Part shown: one piece after another, positions 1-8,289 of the stretch | How positions within the stretch are numbered: position 1 is the first letter of the stretch | Layout: each line of letters begins with the position of its first letter | DNA from: an uncultured Clostridia bacterium | Lineage (GTDB): Bacteria > Bacillota > Clostridia > Christensenellales > Aristaeellaceae | Length of the DNA: 43,730 bases | Direction: 5' to 3' | Assembly (NCBI GenBank): GCA_934631985.1 | Contig: CAKTYE010000014.1 | Location: 1 to 43,730, forward strand | The notes under the pieces: generated by a model | The model's input: the letters and a program-made list of their open reading frames with translations, nothing else | Told to the model about the DNA's origin: nothing | Database searches by the model: none | Translations under genes and position numbers: made by a program

Positions 1-279
1 TTTTCGGACTGCGCCGGAATTGAACGATCCTCCCTGCGAGAAGGAGAGCAGAGGACGAAAGCCTACTACTGCCACCCTTATAGTTCCTATGAACGGGGAA
101 GCAATGAAAATCAAAACGGAATGCTTCGCCGCCCCTTCCCGAAAGGAACCAGCTTTGACGAGGTTACATCTGAGCAAGTAGCCGCCGCAGAAGACTGGCT
201 GAACAATTACCCGCGGGCTATGTTCGACTACAAATCTTCTAACGATTTGTTTCAGGAATGCTTATGCACGTTGAGCTGA
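1..279 (+). CDS. IS30-family transposase, C-terminal part (cut by window edge)
   Basis: The frame is open from base 1 and ends at a TGA at 277-279, giving the last 92 residues of a transposase. Visible are the YCHPYSSYERGSNENQNG block, with the catalytic Glu of the IS30-type DDE triad in NENQNG, and the following LRRPFPKG. The end, with DYKSSNDLFQECL, matches the usual IS30-family C-terminus. IS30 enzymes cut and join the ends of their own element. The right end of the element should lie shortly downstream, perhaps near 310-330, but no terminal inverted repeat can be proved because the left end is outside the window. The DCAGIERSS segment departs from the usual DNGSEF-like second-Asp motif, so the copy may be decayed upstream. 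Confidence 0.8.
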   Translation, partial: FSDCAGIERSSLREGEQRTKAYYCHPYSSYERGSNENQNGMLRRPFPKGTSFDEVTSEQVAAAEDWLNNYPRAMFDYKSSNDLFQECLCTLS

Positions 280-358
280 ATATTTTCTTTCGCTTTTTTT
301 AGCTTTTGATATTGACATTCGCCATCGGGCATGTATGTCCGATCCTGCAAGGGGCTGT

Positions 359-1042
359 TTACTTTTCGCCGCGCAGCCCCTTCGCCAGCACGGCGACCAG
401 CTCGTCCTGCTGCTCTGCAAGGGTGCGGGTGGTGTCAAAGCGAATGGGCTTGGCAACCAGAAACTCATGCTTGCGGTAATCCACATGCACCGGGTAAAAC
501 GTCAGCGCCTTGCCGGTGGCGCGAAAGTACATGGTGGCAATGTTCAGAAAGCCTGTGTTGATCCAGTCGTGATGGGACTGGTAGCCGGAGGGCTGCTCCG
601 GGAAAATGATCAGATGATCGCCCGCCTTCAGCCATTTCAGGCTTTGCCGCATGGTGGTCATTACCCGCGCGTCGTGATACACCGGCACGGTGGGCGCGCA
701 GTTCAGGATGGGAGGAAGCACCGCCGCCGCCAGATAGGGGAGCGTCGCATTGTACAGCGGCTCCAGGCGGCATCCGGGCTTCCACCAGTAGTCCTGGCGC
801 ACATAGGCAGGCACCTGCTTCGCGTCCAGCACCTGCGCGTTGACCCAGGCATGGCACTGATCCCGCAGGGGGAACTTGGCGCACATGTCGATGGGACCGA
901 ATGCGCCCGCGTGGTTGCAGACAAACACCGACGGCTCGCCGGAAAAGGGCTCGGTCCAGGTGGTACGCATGGCGGGCGTAATAGCCCGGGCGATGCCGCT
1001 GAGGATCTTGAAGGCTTTGGTGGGCAAAGGGGATTCCTCCAT
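359..1042 (-). CDS. PlsC-like acyltransferase (lysophospholipid acyltransferase superfamily)
   Basis: The 227-residue protein resembles 1-acylglycerol-3-phosphate acyltransferases, which pass an acyl chain from acyl-ACP or acyl-CoA to a lysophospholipid at the membrane. The active-site-like block is CNHAGAFGPID (His44, Asp52). The spacing is longer than the classic H-x4-D, so the protein is a divergent member. A second block, FPEQPSGYQS, corresponds to the conserved FPEG-like motif that contacts the glycerol phosphate. There is no convincing membrane anchor. The ATG at 1042 was chosen because it gives the normal family length; the open frame runs further upstream to 1198 but would then include the promoter and palindromes. 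No strong Shine-Dalgarno sequence precedes this ATG. It is transcribed away from the large surface protein gene. The exact substrate is unknown. Confidence 0.7.
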   Translation of the reverse strand: MEESPLPTKAFKILSGIARAITPAMRTTWTEPFSGEPSVFVCNHAGAFGPIDMCAKFPLRDQCHAWVNAQVLDAKQVPAYVRQDYWWKPGCRLEPLYNATLPYLAAAVLPPILNCAPTVPVYHDARVMTTMRQSLKWLKAGDHLIIFPEQPSGYQSHHDWINTGFLNIATMYFRATGKALTFYPVHVDYRKHEFLVAKPIRFDTTRTLAEQQDELVAVLAKGLRGEK

Positions 1043-1068
1043 ACTAAATACATATGCTGACAGAGGCC

Positions 1069-1112
1069 TTATCACAGCGGTCTGCGATAAGGGTATCAAA
1101 ACTATGATACCC
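1069..1112. promoter_or_regulatory. Two adjacent 22-bp palindromes over the acyltransferase promoter
   Basis: A perfect inverted repeat gggtatca-N6-tgataccc lies at 1091-1112. It abuts an imperfect one, ttatcacag-N4-ctgcgataa (8 of 9 paired), at 1069-1090. On the minus strand a -35-like TTGATA lies inside the first palindrome, and a weak -10-like TGTGAT follows 17 bp later inside the second. This is the layout expected of repressor operators on the acyltransferase promoter. The repressor is unknown. Confidence 0.55.
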
Positions 1113-1216
1113 GGTCGTATGGCAATCGTCAAGCGCGAATTTCGAAAAACTGCGCAGCGGTATGCGAAAGCCAGCCCCGCAAGGGTGTGCCGCACCATGT
1201 TTTACAAGTGGAAGCA

Positions 1217-1245
1217 TTGACATTTCGGGCGGGTTGTTTTACCAT
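1217..1245 (+). promoter_or_regulatory. Promoter of the large surface protein gene
   Basis: TTGACA at 1217-1222, a 17-bp spacer, and TACCAT at 1240-1245. The predicted start is about 55 bases before the ribosome binding site GGAGG at 1292-1296, so the leader is short and ends at the ATG at 1307. Confidence 0.6.
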
Positions 1246-1306
1246 GGAGCATGAATAGTCATGCCTTGAAAATGGCAATTTTTCAGAGCTTGGAGGCAGC
1301 GGACGT

Positions 1307-4300
1307 ATGCAAACGACGCGCTTGAAAAAACTATGGACGGGCCTGCTGTGCCTGATGCTGTGCGCACTTCCCCTGACGGGACTTGCGGCGCAGACCACGC
1401 TTGCCGTGGATCTTCTGGGTCTGCGGGCCGATGCGGAGGGACAGTGGCAGACGGAGAAGCTCTCCGGCACCTTTGAGGTGTGGACGGGCGACACGCTGCT
1501 GGGGACGGTGAACGCCAACCCCGAGGATGGGCGCGGCGCAAGCCTGCTGCTGCAAACCACGCAGGATGTATACCTGAAGCCTGTGATGGACAAGATGCCC
1601 GAGGGCTATCTGATCGACGAGGGGCCGATCTCCGTTTCCGTTTCGGCGGGCAAGGAGAACCGCCCCCCGGTGCTGGTCTATGCGGACGCGGGACTGTTCA
1701 CCGTGCAGGGCGAGATCGGCGCGGCCTTCTCTGTGCTGAATGCGGAGGGGGAATCCGTGCTGGACTTCGAGCTGGACGAGATGGGGGCTTATACGCTGCC
1801 CCTTGCGATGCAGTCCGGGGACTATGTGCTGCACCAGACGGCGGCGGCGCAGGGCCGCAGCATGATGCCTGACCAGCCCTTTACCCTGACGGCGTACAAG
1901 GGCGACCCGGAGAGCATTCTGCATTTGACGGCGGACAACACTGTCACGCCCGAACCGACGGCGGCCCCCACGCCAGAACTGACGACGGCACCGAAAATGA
2001 CGGAAATCCCCACGGAAACTCCTGAAACTGCGGATAAAGCGCAGGAAGCCGCCACAGAAGCACAGACTTTTACGCCTGAACCGACAACAGTCCCCACAAA
2101 TTGCGAAATTCGCGGCATAGTGACCTGCGAGGGCGCGGGGCTGGCGGGGGTCACGGTCGCTCTCGGCAACGGCGTGACGGCGGTGACGGATGCACAGGGC
2201 GCGTTTGCGCTGACGAAACTGGCGGCGGGGGAATACCTGCTGACCTTCACCCCGGCGAATACGCTTTATGTGATGGATACGCCTGCCCAGCAGGTCACGG
2301 TGGGTGGCGATCAGCCGGAGACGGCGGAGCTTGCCGTCACGGCCCATGCGGTCAGCGCGCTGCGCCTGACCAGCGGCATCGCGGCAAGCTATACCGTGAC
2401 CCTGACCCAGGGCGAAGCGACGGTGCAGTCCGCGGCCTGCGAGGATCAGACGGAAACCCTGCTCACCGGGCTGGAGCCCGGCGATTATACCGTCACCCTG
2501 ACCCTGCCTGAATATCTGCTGCTGACCCAGCTCAACGGCACGGACACCGCCTGGCTGCGGGAGACCGCCCAGTGGAACGTCACGCTGCTGCCCGGGCAGG
2601 AAAGCCTGTATCAGATGACGCTGGTGCAGGGCGGCAATTTGGCAGGCGCGGTGGACGGTCTGGCGGATGGTACGCTGGTGACGGCAAGCAATGACAGCTA
2701 CACCGTGTCTGCCACCGTGCAGGGCGGTCAGTATGCGCTGCTGGGGCTGGTACCCGGCAGCTATACGGTATCCATCGCACTGCCGGATGCTGGCTATACC
2801 ACGGGCGAGGGCTGGTACGGCCTTGCCACGGAAACGCAGTATCAGGCAACCTGCACGGCGCAGGTGAACGCGGGCAGCACGGCGACGATCCCCACGCTGA
2901 CCCGTCCGCAGAACGCCGACCTGTCCGGCTATGCCTATGTGGATGCAAACGACAACGGCATGATGGACGCGGGCGAGACGGTCGTTCCCGGCATGACTGC
3001 CGCGCTGGTGAATACGGAAAATGCTATCATTACCACTACGACCACCGATGCAGCGGGACAGTGGCGCTTTGAAAACGTCCCGGCGGGGGATTGGCGCGTC
3101 ACGCTGACCGCGCCCGAGGGGCTGGCGCTGCTGGGAACCATGGGCAGCTATCCGCTGGACGGCACGAACACCTCCGCTGTCATTGCGCTGCGCGGCATGA
3201 GCGAGACCGAGCTGAATGTGCCGCTGACCCAGCCGGGTTCCCTGATGGTGAACGTGTTCATCGACGCCAACAGCAATGGCGAGTGCGGCCTGTATGAGCG
3301 GCACCTGGCGGGCGTGGTGCTGGAGGTGCTGCGCAGCGAGGAGGTCGCGGCAACGGCAACCACGGACGAGGAGGGCAATGCTTCCTTCACAACGCTGGCT
3401 CCCGGCACCTATCAGCTGCGGGCCACGCTGCCTGCGGGCTATGGCTTCGGCAAAAAGGGCAAGGAGCTGCGTATTACCTCCAATATCATGGAGCAAAGCT
3501 CCGAGCTGACCCAGACCAGCCAGGAGCTGACGCTGACCAAGGATGCGCCCCTGAAGGTGGGCATCGGCGTAAACACCATGGCGAAGGTCACCGGCAGCAT
3601 TTGGCTGGACGACAACGCCGACGGCATTTGGAACAACGGGGAAACGGGCTATGCAGGCGTGACTGTCACCCTGACGGGCGAAAAGAACGGCCTGACCTAC
3701 ACCACCCAGTCTGCGGCGGACGGCACCTATGTGCTGGATCAGGTGCGCGCGGGCAGCTACAAGCTGAGCGTCACCTGTCCTGATGGACTGATGTTCACCC
3801 GCTACAGCGCCACGGGGCGTGAAATGCGCTCCATCATTACGACGGAGGGCCGCCGCACTGCCGGCAAGAGCATTGTGCTGGAGCCTGGCGATGTGCTGGA
3901 AAAGCAGCATGTGGGCCTGATGCGTGAGGCGGTCATCGAGGGCGTTGCCTTCCTGGACAGCAACTATGACGGCCTGTACAACGACGGCGATCTGCCGCTG
4001 GCTGGCGTGAAAATCGAGGTCATCAAGCTCAACGGCGACACGGTGGGATCGGTGGAAAGCGCCGAGGACGGCTCCTTCCGCGTGGCGGCGCTCCGTGCCA
4101 ATGAATACCGCATCCGTGCGGTGCTGCCCAAGGGCGATTATACCTTCACCACCACGGTGGATGCGGAGACAGAGGGCAACTGGTTCAAGGCCCGTGCGGG
4201 CCGCCGAGAAAACACGGTGGAGGGCGTGACACTTCAGGCTGGCGAGAACCGCCGGGTGCTGGTGGGCGCGATCCAGCCCGGCACCATCAGCGGCACCTGC

Positions 4301-6358
4301 TATCTGGACAACAACTTCTCCGCCACCATGGATAAGGGGGAGAAGGTGGTCTCGGGGCTGACCATCCGCCTGCTGGATGAAAACGGCACAGTGGTGGAGA
4401 CGGCCCGCACCAACGGCAAGGGCGTGTATACCTTTGAGGATCTGACCCCTGGCACCTATCAGCTCGGCATGGACGCGAAGGCGGGCTATGCCTTCACGCG
4501 CCTGGGTGAACAGAACGTGTTTGTGAACCAGAGCGCAGGCGCAGGCCAGACGGAGACCTTCTACCTGAGCCTTGGAGAGCAGCGCACCGACATGGATGCA
4601 GGCATGATTCTGCCCGGTGTGGTGGAGGGCCGTGTGTTTGCCGATGCAAACGACAACGGTCTGCTGGACGCAGAAGAAACGGGCCTTGCAGGGACGGTGG
4701 TGCAGCTTGTCTCCGACACGGAGGTGGCCTTTGAGACCACGCTGGACGAAACGGGCGCATACCGCTTTGACGCGGTGATGCCCGGACGCTACTGCGTGCG
4801 CTATCAGCTGCCGGAAAACACGGTGTTCGCTGCGGTCAAGGCCGAGGGCAACACGGTCTCCGGCACGGACAATGTGGGCGAAAGCGAATGGTTTGACTTT
4901 GCGACGGCCCAGCAGCAGGAGATGCCGCTGGTGGGCGGTGTGACGCTGGGCTGCGTCAGCGGTACGGTGTTTGAGGATCATAACGGCGACGGTGTGCAAG
5001 GCGCGGATGAGATAGCGCTGGCAGGCGCGGAGCTTCGCCTGATCCCGCACCGCAGCGATTTGGAAGAAGCGTCTGTGGTGACAGCGGCGGACGGCAGCTT
5101 TGCCTTTGAGGGCCTGCATCCCGATACCTACACCTTGCAGGTGACGCTGCCGGGGGGCCGCGTGCTGACCCGCAAGATTGGCTATACCCTGCCGCTCGCC
5201 CCGGGGGAAAACGATCAGCGTGCGACGCTGCCCCTTGCCATGGGCGACCGCTATGAAGCGCAGCAGCTGGGTGCGGTAACGCCTGCGCAGGTCACGGGTG
5301 TGCTGTGGCTGGATGAAAACAATGACGGGCGCATAGACGCTTCCGAGCGCACGCCCGCAGGCAAGACCATTACCGTGGTGGATGAAGACACGGGCACGGT
5401 GTTTGCAAAGCTGACCACCGATGAACAGGGCGCGTTTGCGGTGCGCGGGCTTGTCCCCGGCAATTACACCTTCCGCTATGCGCTTGATGAGCAGACCCTT
5501 GCCGCCCCGGCAGGGGACAGCACCTTCACGCAGGTGGGCAGTCATTTGCAGCAGGCCGTGACCGTGCAGGAGGGAGACAGCGTATCCAGCCTGAAGCTGG
5601 GCGTGGTGATGTACACCTCCCTGGGCGGTCAGGTCTGGCTGGATCGTGCGGGTGTGATGGAGCCGGTGGTTGGCGCGCATGTGCTGCTGACGGACGCAAA
5701 CGGTGCGCAGGTAGCCCTTGCGGACTCCGCAGAGGATGGCACCTATCGTTTCAACAACCTGATGCCCGGCACCTATTACCTGGCGGCGACCCTGCCGGAG
5801 GGCTATCTGGTGGTGGAGCCGGATGACGCGCGGCTGACCGAGGGCGGTCACACGAGCGTGCTGGTGCAGACCAACGGACAGAGTGGTCAGAGTGACAAGA
5901 TCGTGCTGCGCATGGCAGAGGATCAGCTGCACCTGGACATGGGCAGCGTACTGCCCGGCAGTCTGGGCGATCAGGCGTGGCTTGACCTGAACGGCAACGG
6001 CGTTTATGACAGTGATGAACCCGGCCTGCCCGGTGTGACGGTGCGTCTGTTGCGCAACGGCACGGTGGCGCATGAAACCGTGACCAATGCCTATGGCTAC
6101 TATCTGTTCAAGGATGTATATCCCAGCGCGTACACGCTGGAGGTGGTCTATCCTGCGGAGGTGAAGCCCACCCAGCAGGGAAGTGGTCTGCTGACCAGCA
6201 TTCTGCCTGCGTCCGATGCGGACACGGTGCAGGTGGAGGGTGTGCAGGTGGAAAGTGACGTTGCCACCCGCACAGCGGACATGGGCTTTGTGCTGCGGCA
6301 GGCGGGTGTTTATCCCGCAGAGGTGGGGGATGCGCCCACCCAGGACTGGAGTAAATAA
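1307..6358 (+). CDS. Giant secreted SdrD-B/SpaA-like repeat protein (1683 aa)
   Basis: The protein starts with a signal peptide (LKKLWTGLLCLMLC core, AxA-type site near residue 28). A globular region follows, then a Thr/Pro/Glu-rich linker at about residues 210-265, two CnaB/carboxypeptidase-regulatory-like modules, and about ten SdrD-B-like modules from residue 540 to the end. Nearly every module opens with a Ca-loop-like motif, such as WLDDNADG, FADANDNG, WLDENNDG or WLDLNGNG, and closes with GTYxL-type strands. Loop starts fall near residues 543, 651, 765, 881, 998, 1111, 1222, 1334, 1444 and 1558, a period of about 108-117 residues. Such modules form stiff rods in Gram-positive adhesins. 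No LPXTG sorting signal or C-terminal membrane helix is present, so anchoring is unexplained. The ATG at 1307 follows GGAGG by 10 bases. The gene stands alone between a promoter and a strong terminator. Confidence 0.85.
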   Translation: MQTTRLKKLWTGLLCLMLCALPLTGLAAQTTLAVDLLGLRADAEGQWQTEKLSGTFEVWTGDTLLGTVNANPEDGRGASLLLQTTQDVYLKPVMDKMPEGYLIDEGPISVSVSAGKENRPPVLVYADAGLFTVQGEIGAAFSVLNAEGESVLDFELDEMGAYTLPLAMQSGDYVLHQTAAAQGRSMMPDQPFTLTAYKGDPESILHLTADNTVTPEPTAAPTPELTTAPKMTEIPTETPETADKAQEAATEAQTFTPEPTTVPTNCEIRGIVTCEGAGLAGVTVALGNGVTAVTDAQGAFALTKLAAGEYLLTFTPANTLYVMDTPAQQVTVGGDQPETAELAVTAHAVSALRLTSGIAASYTVTLTQGEATVQSAACEDQTETLLTGLEPGDYTVTLTLPEYLLLTQLNGTDTAWLRETAQWNVTLLPGQESLYQMTLVQGGNLAGAVDGLADGTLVTASNDSYTVSATVQGGQYALLGLVPGSYTVSIALPDAGYTTGEGWYGLATETQYQATCTAQVNAGSTATIPTLTRPQNADLSGYAYVDANDNGMMDAGETVVPGMTAALVNTENAIITTTTTDAAGQWRFENVPAGDWRVTLTAPEGLALLGTMGSYPLDGTNTSAVIALRGMSETELNVPLTQPGSLMVNVFIDANSNGECGLYERHLAGVVLEVLRSEEVAATATTDEEGNASFTTLAPGTYQLRATLPAGYGFGKKGKELRITSNIMEQSSELTQTSQELTLTKDAPLKVGIGVNTMAKVTGSIWLDDNADGIWNNGETGYAGVTVTLTGEKNGLTYTTQSAADGTYVLDQVRAGSYKLSVTCPDGLMFTRYSATGREMRSIITTEGRRTAGKSIVLEPGDVLEKQHVGLMREAVIEGVAFLDSNYDGLYNDGDLPLAGVKIEVIKLNGDTVGSVESAEDGSFRVAALRANEYRIRAVLPKGDYTFTTTVDAETEGNWFKARAGRRENTVEGVTLQAGENRRVLVGAIQPGTISGTCYLDNNFSATMDKGEKVVSGLTIRLLDENGTVVETARTNGKGVYTFEDLTPGTYQLGMDAKAGYAFTRLGEQNVFVNQSAGAGQTETFYLSLGEQRTDMDAGMILPGVVEGRVFADANDNGLLDAEETGLAGTVVQLVSDTEVAFETTLDETGAYRFDAVMPGRYCVRYQLPENTVFAAVKAEGNTVSGTDNVGESEWFDFATAQQQEMPLVGGVTLGCVSGTVFEDHNGDGVQGADEIALAGAELRLIPHRSDLEEASVVTAADGSFAFEGLHPDTYTLQVTLPGGRVLTRKIGYTLPLAPGENDQRATLPLAMGDRYEAQQLGAVTPAQVTGVLWLDENNDGRIDASERTPAGKTITVVDEDTGTVFAKLTTDEQGAFAVRGLVPGNYTFRYALDEQTLAAPAGDSTFTQVGSHLQQAVTVQEGDSVSSLKLGVVMYTSLGGQVWLDRAGVMEPVVGAHVLLTDANGAQVALADSAEDGTYRFNNLMPGTYYLAATLPEGYLVVEPDDARLTEGGHTSVLVQTNGQSGQSDKIVLRMAEDQLHLDMGSVLPGSLGDQAWLDLNGNGVYDSDEPGLPGVTVRLLRNGTVAHETVTNAYGYYLFKDVYPSAYTLEVVYPAEVKPTQQGSGLLTSILPASDADTVQVEGVQVESDVATRTADMGFVLRQAGVYPAEVGDAPTQDWSK

Positions 6359-6371
6359 GGAATATGAAAAT

Positions 6372-6411
6372 GCGGGAGGAAACCTTGTGAGAAGGGTTCC
6401 TCCCGCGTTTT
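6372..6411 (+). terminator. Intrinsic terminator after the surface protein gene
   Basis: A 13-bp stem with one mismatch (gcgggaggaaacc paired with gggttcctcccgc) is followed by a T-rich run at 6407-6412. It lies 14 bases after the stop codon. Confidence 0.85.
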
Positions 6412-6456
6412 TCATTAGAAACGATTTTGACAGGGGGATTGGTGACATGTAGCAAT

Positions 6457-6581
6457 CGAAACGCCTTGTCGCTTAGGTTTGGTGCGGAGGGCGGCTGCAT
6501 TGTGACCATGTTGCATAATAGATACTTTCAGTGTGAATAACTTTTGCTGCTTTCGCCAATTTTAAGCGACAAGGCGTTTCG
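6457..6581. repeat. 125-bp element bounded by perfect 19-bp inverted repeats
   Basis: The 19 bases at 6457-6475 are the exact reverse complement of 6563-6581 (core aaacgccttgtcgctta). The 87-bp interior has no gene. Short length, perfect ends and lack of coding capacity fit a MITE-like or other non-autonomous repeat. No flanking target duplication was established. Confidence 0.6.
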
Positions 6582-6889
6582 GCGGCTGTATACGGTCAGC
6601 CGACGGAATGCCATGGAGCGGAACCGAAGGCGGCTCGGGTTGTGTCCCCCTGGGAAGGCTCCGATCCAGGCGATGGCTGGGGGCAGCCATGGGGTCCGGG
6701 GGCAAGCCTTAGCCGCATGGAAATTTTGGCTGGCCCCCGGGCGGTTTTGCCCACTTTGCCCGAGTGCAAAGTGGGTCGTCCGTCCGCAGACGGACGAAAT
6801 GCTCTCTAACGGCAGATTCCAGCGCGGCCGTGTGCCGCCGGGACTGGATGGATAGTTATGACTTTATGAATAAACAGTTTGATACCTTA

Positions 6890-6958
6890 GCGGGTGAGCA
6901 TATCTTCCACCACTCGCCTCCCGGCGAGCGGTCCCCCTCCTTCTGCGGAAGGAGGCTA
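6890..6958 (+). repeat. Dispersed palindromic repeat, copy 1
   Basis: The first 25 bases (6890-6914, beginning gcgggtgagcatatcttcc) recur without mismatch in reverse orientation at 10317-10341. Both copies then carry the palindrome ccttctgcggaagg; here about 20 extra GC-rich bases separate the two parts. A third locus at 23234-23254 shares only the palindrome. This points to a genome-wide intergenic repeat family. Confidence 0.75.
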
Positions 6959-7143
6959 GCTAAAAGTCTCGCGCTGGCACGGAATGCAGCATGCAAGCAT
7001 TCCCTATTCCATCATGAAATTTATTACTTCCCCGCTAATTTCCCAACACAACTGCATCCCCCTCTCATCCTCCATCTCCCCCATCAAACATAAAACCTGC
7101 CCGCTCTGCCCAAACTACCCTCCGTCAAAGGAGGCCATGCCCC

Positions 7144-7710
7144 ATGATCCTGTGCCAGTTATCCACCCGTGTCAAGCTCGGTGTTCATGCCCCGCTCTAC
7201 CTGGATGAAGCCGCTGCCCTCCGCGGCCTGAAAGCGCCTGCACACCTGGCCCTTCCCTGCCCGCAAAAGCCCGGCGTGTGGAAGCTGGAAGCCATCGACG
7301 TGGCGGCGGCACTCCATCAAGCCTTTCCCAAAGAGGAAATCATGATGCTCGGCCCGGACACCTGCTACATCCACCGCATACGCACTCAACAGCATGACTG
7401 GACAAAACCTCTGCGCGCCGCGCTGGCCTTTCTTATCCTGCTGTTCGGCAGTGCCCTGGGGCTGGCCTGGTTTCACAGCGATGTGGACATGCCCCGCGCC
7501 ATGGAACAGCTTTTCACCCTGCTGTCCGGCAGCGCGCCCCCGGACGGACTTTGGATCACCATTCCCTATACCATCGGCGTGGCGCTGGGCGTGTGTGTGT
7601 TTTATGCCATCCCGAAAAAGAACGCCGTCACGCCCCTCGAAGTGAAGCTGACGGAATATCAGGGCGATATGGAGCAGACGGAGGGACAAAGCATCCATGG
7701 GAAGGAATGA
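7144..7710 (+). CDS. spoVAA: Stage V sporulation protein AA
   Basis: This 188-residue protein is the first gene of the spoVA operon, whose products sit in the forespore inner membrane and move dipicolinic acid (with calcium) into the spore and out at germination. The N-terminal half (about residues 1-90) is a soluble domain with the typical opening QLSTRVKLG. Two membrane helices follow, near residues 94-114 and 139-158, then a short charged tail. The ATG at 7144 lies 9 bases after AAAGGAGG (7127-7134); the ATG at 7137 is too close to that site. The 3' end overlaps spoVAB by 14 bases, so translation is probably coupled. Assignment rests on length, topology and the operon order. Confidence 0.85.
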   Translation: MILCQLSTRVKLGVHAPLYLDEAAALRGLKAPAHLALPCPQKPGVWKLEAIDVAAALHQAFPKEEIMMLGPDTCYIHRIRTQQHDWTKPLRAALAFLILLFGSALGLAWFHSDVDMPRAMEQLFTLLSGSAPPDGLWITIPYTIGVALGVCVFYAIPKKNAVTPLEVKLTEYQGDMEQTEGQSIHGKE

Positions 7711-8113
7711 ACTGCTGATGGCCCTGCTGAGTCTGTTGGCAGGGACTGTGCTATCCGTCATGGTCAGCTGCGTGTGGACGGTGCTGCATCTGCCTGCTCG
7801 GCTTCAGGGAGTGTTTCGCGGCGGATCGCCGCGGATGTTCGCCGTTGCCATGCTGCTGGGCATGATGGGCGCATCCCTGAGCATGGAGCCTTCCCTGACC
7901 CTTGCCCTGCGTCCCGCTGCGGGCGCGGCGGGCATGCTGCTTGCCGGGGTGTTTGTGGGCATGCTTGCCAGCGCGCTGGAAAAAATTCTGGAGGTCGCAC
8001 CTGTGCTGCTGAAACGATTTCGGCTGGGGAATGCATCGCCCGCCCTTCGCTGGGTCATGCTAGCAGGGAAGACCATCGGCGCAGTGCTGGGCTGTCTGCT
8101 GTATCCGCCCTGA
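7697..8113 (+). CDS. spoVAB: Stage V sporulation protein AB
   Basis: The 138-residue hydrophobic protein has about four predicted membrane helices. Its Gly/Ala/Met-rich composition and a long charged loop (EKILEVAPVLLKRFRLG) near residues 95-111 resemble SpoVAB. It works with SpoVAA and SpoVAC in the spore inner membrane channel for dipicolinic acid. It starts inside the 3' end of spoVAA, with GGAGGG about 11 bases upstream of the ATG. Together with SpoVAA it is found in only some spore formers; many clostridia carry only AC, AD and AE. Confidence 0.85.
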   Translation: MGRNELLMALLSLLAGTVLSVMVSCVWTVLHLPARLQGVFRGGSPRMFAVAMLLGMMGASLSMEPSLTLALRPAAGAAGMLLAGVFVGMLASALEKILEVAPVLLKRFRLGNASPALRWVMLAGKTIGAVLGCLLYPP

Positions 8114-8139
8114 CGCGCCGTCGGAAAGGAGCCATCCTG

Positions 8140-8289
8140 ATGGGCAACCGTTATCCTGGGTATCCCTATGCGCTGGTAAGCATGCCCCGGCCCGGTCACC
8201 GGGAAATTCGCTTTCGTCCCGCCGCCACGCGGGAAATGGGTCGTCCACATGCAACGATGCAAGCAAAGGAGGATGCTTCCCATGTTTGA
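8140..8289 (+). CDS. Small ORF inside the spoVA operon (49 aa), unknown function
   Basis: An ATG at 8140 is preceded by GGAAAGGAG (8122-8130) at a normal distance. It opens a 49-codon frame ending at a TGA that overlaps the first bases of spoVAC by 8 bases. The product is basic and rich in Pro, Arg and Tyr (starting MGNRYPGYPYALVSM), with no membrane segment. It resembles no family I recognise. It may be a real small spore protein, or a leader whose translation couples spoVAB to spoVAC. The good ribosome binding site and the tidy fit between two genes favour translation; the short length keeps confidence moderate. Confidence 0.5.
   Translation: MGNRYPGYPYALVSMPRPGHREIRFRPAATREMGRPHATMQAKEDASHV

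Larger units (their letters stand above)
6412..7126. other. Gene-free stretch with repeats
   Basis: No open frame here looks like a real protein. The frames at 6544-6855 and 6764-7093 have no ribosome binding site and low-complexity, palindrome-derived content. The stretch holds the inverted-repeat element 6457-6581 and the dispersed repeat copy 6890-6958. Between them lie GC-rich short palindromes around 6690-6810. It may be a graveyard of small non-coding repeats. No promoter for the following spoVA operon could be recognised, which is expected if that operon uses a forespore sigma factor. Confidence 0.6.

Noticed and set aside
280..330. Right terminal inverted repeat of the IS30-like element
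   Set aside because: Without the left end in the window no repeat can be matched, so a precise boundary would be a guess.
1331..6448. A 1705-codon open frame on the minus strand
   Set aside because: It lies wholly antisense to the SdrD-like gene. Its His/Arg/Gln-rich sequence is typical of a shadow frame in GC-rich DNA, and it has no domain pattern.
6544..7093. Two overlapping frames in the intergenic stretch
   Set aside because: They have no ribosome binding site, their content comes from palindromic repeats, and they have no recognisable domain.
7000..7143. Sigma-F or sigma-G promoter before spoVAA
   Set aside because: The region was searched by eye for forespore-type boxes, but no pair with convincing sequence and spacing was found.
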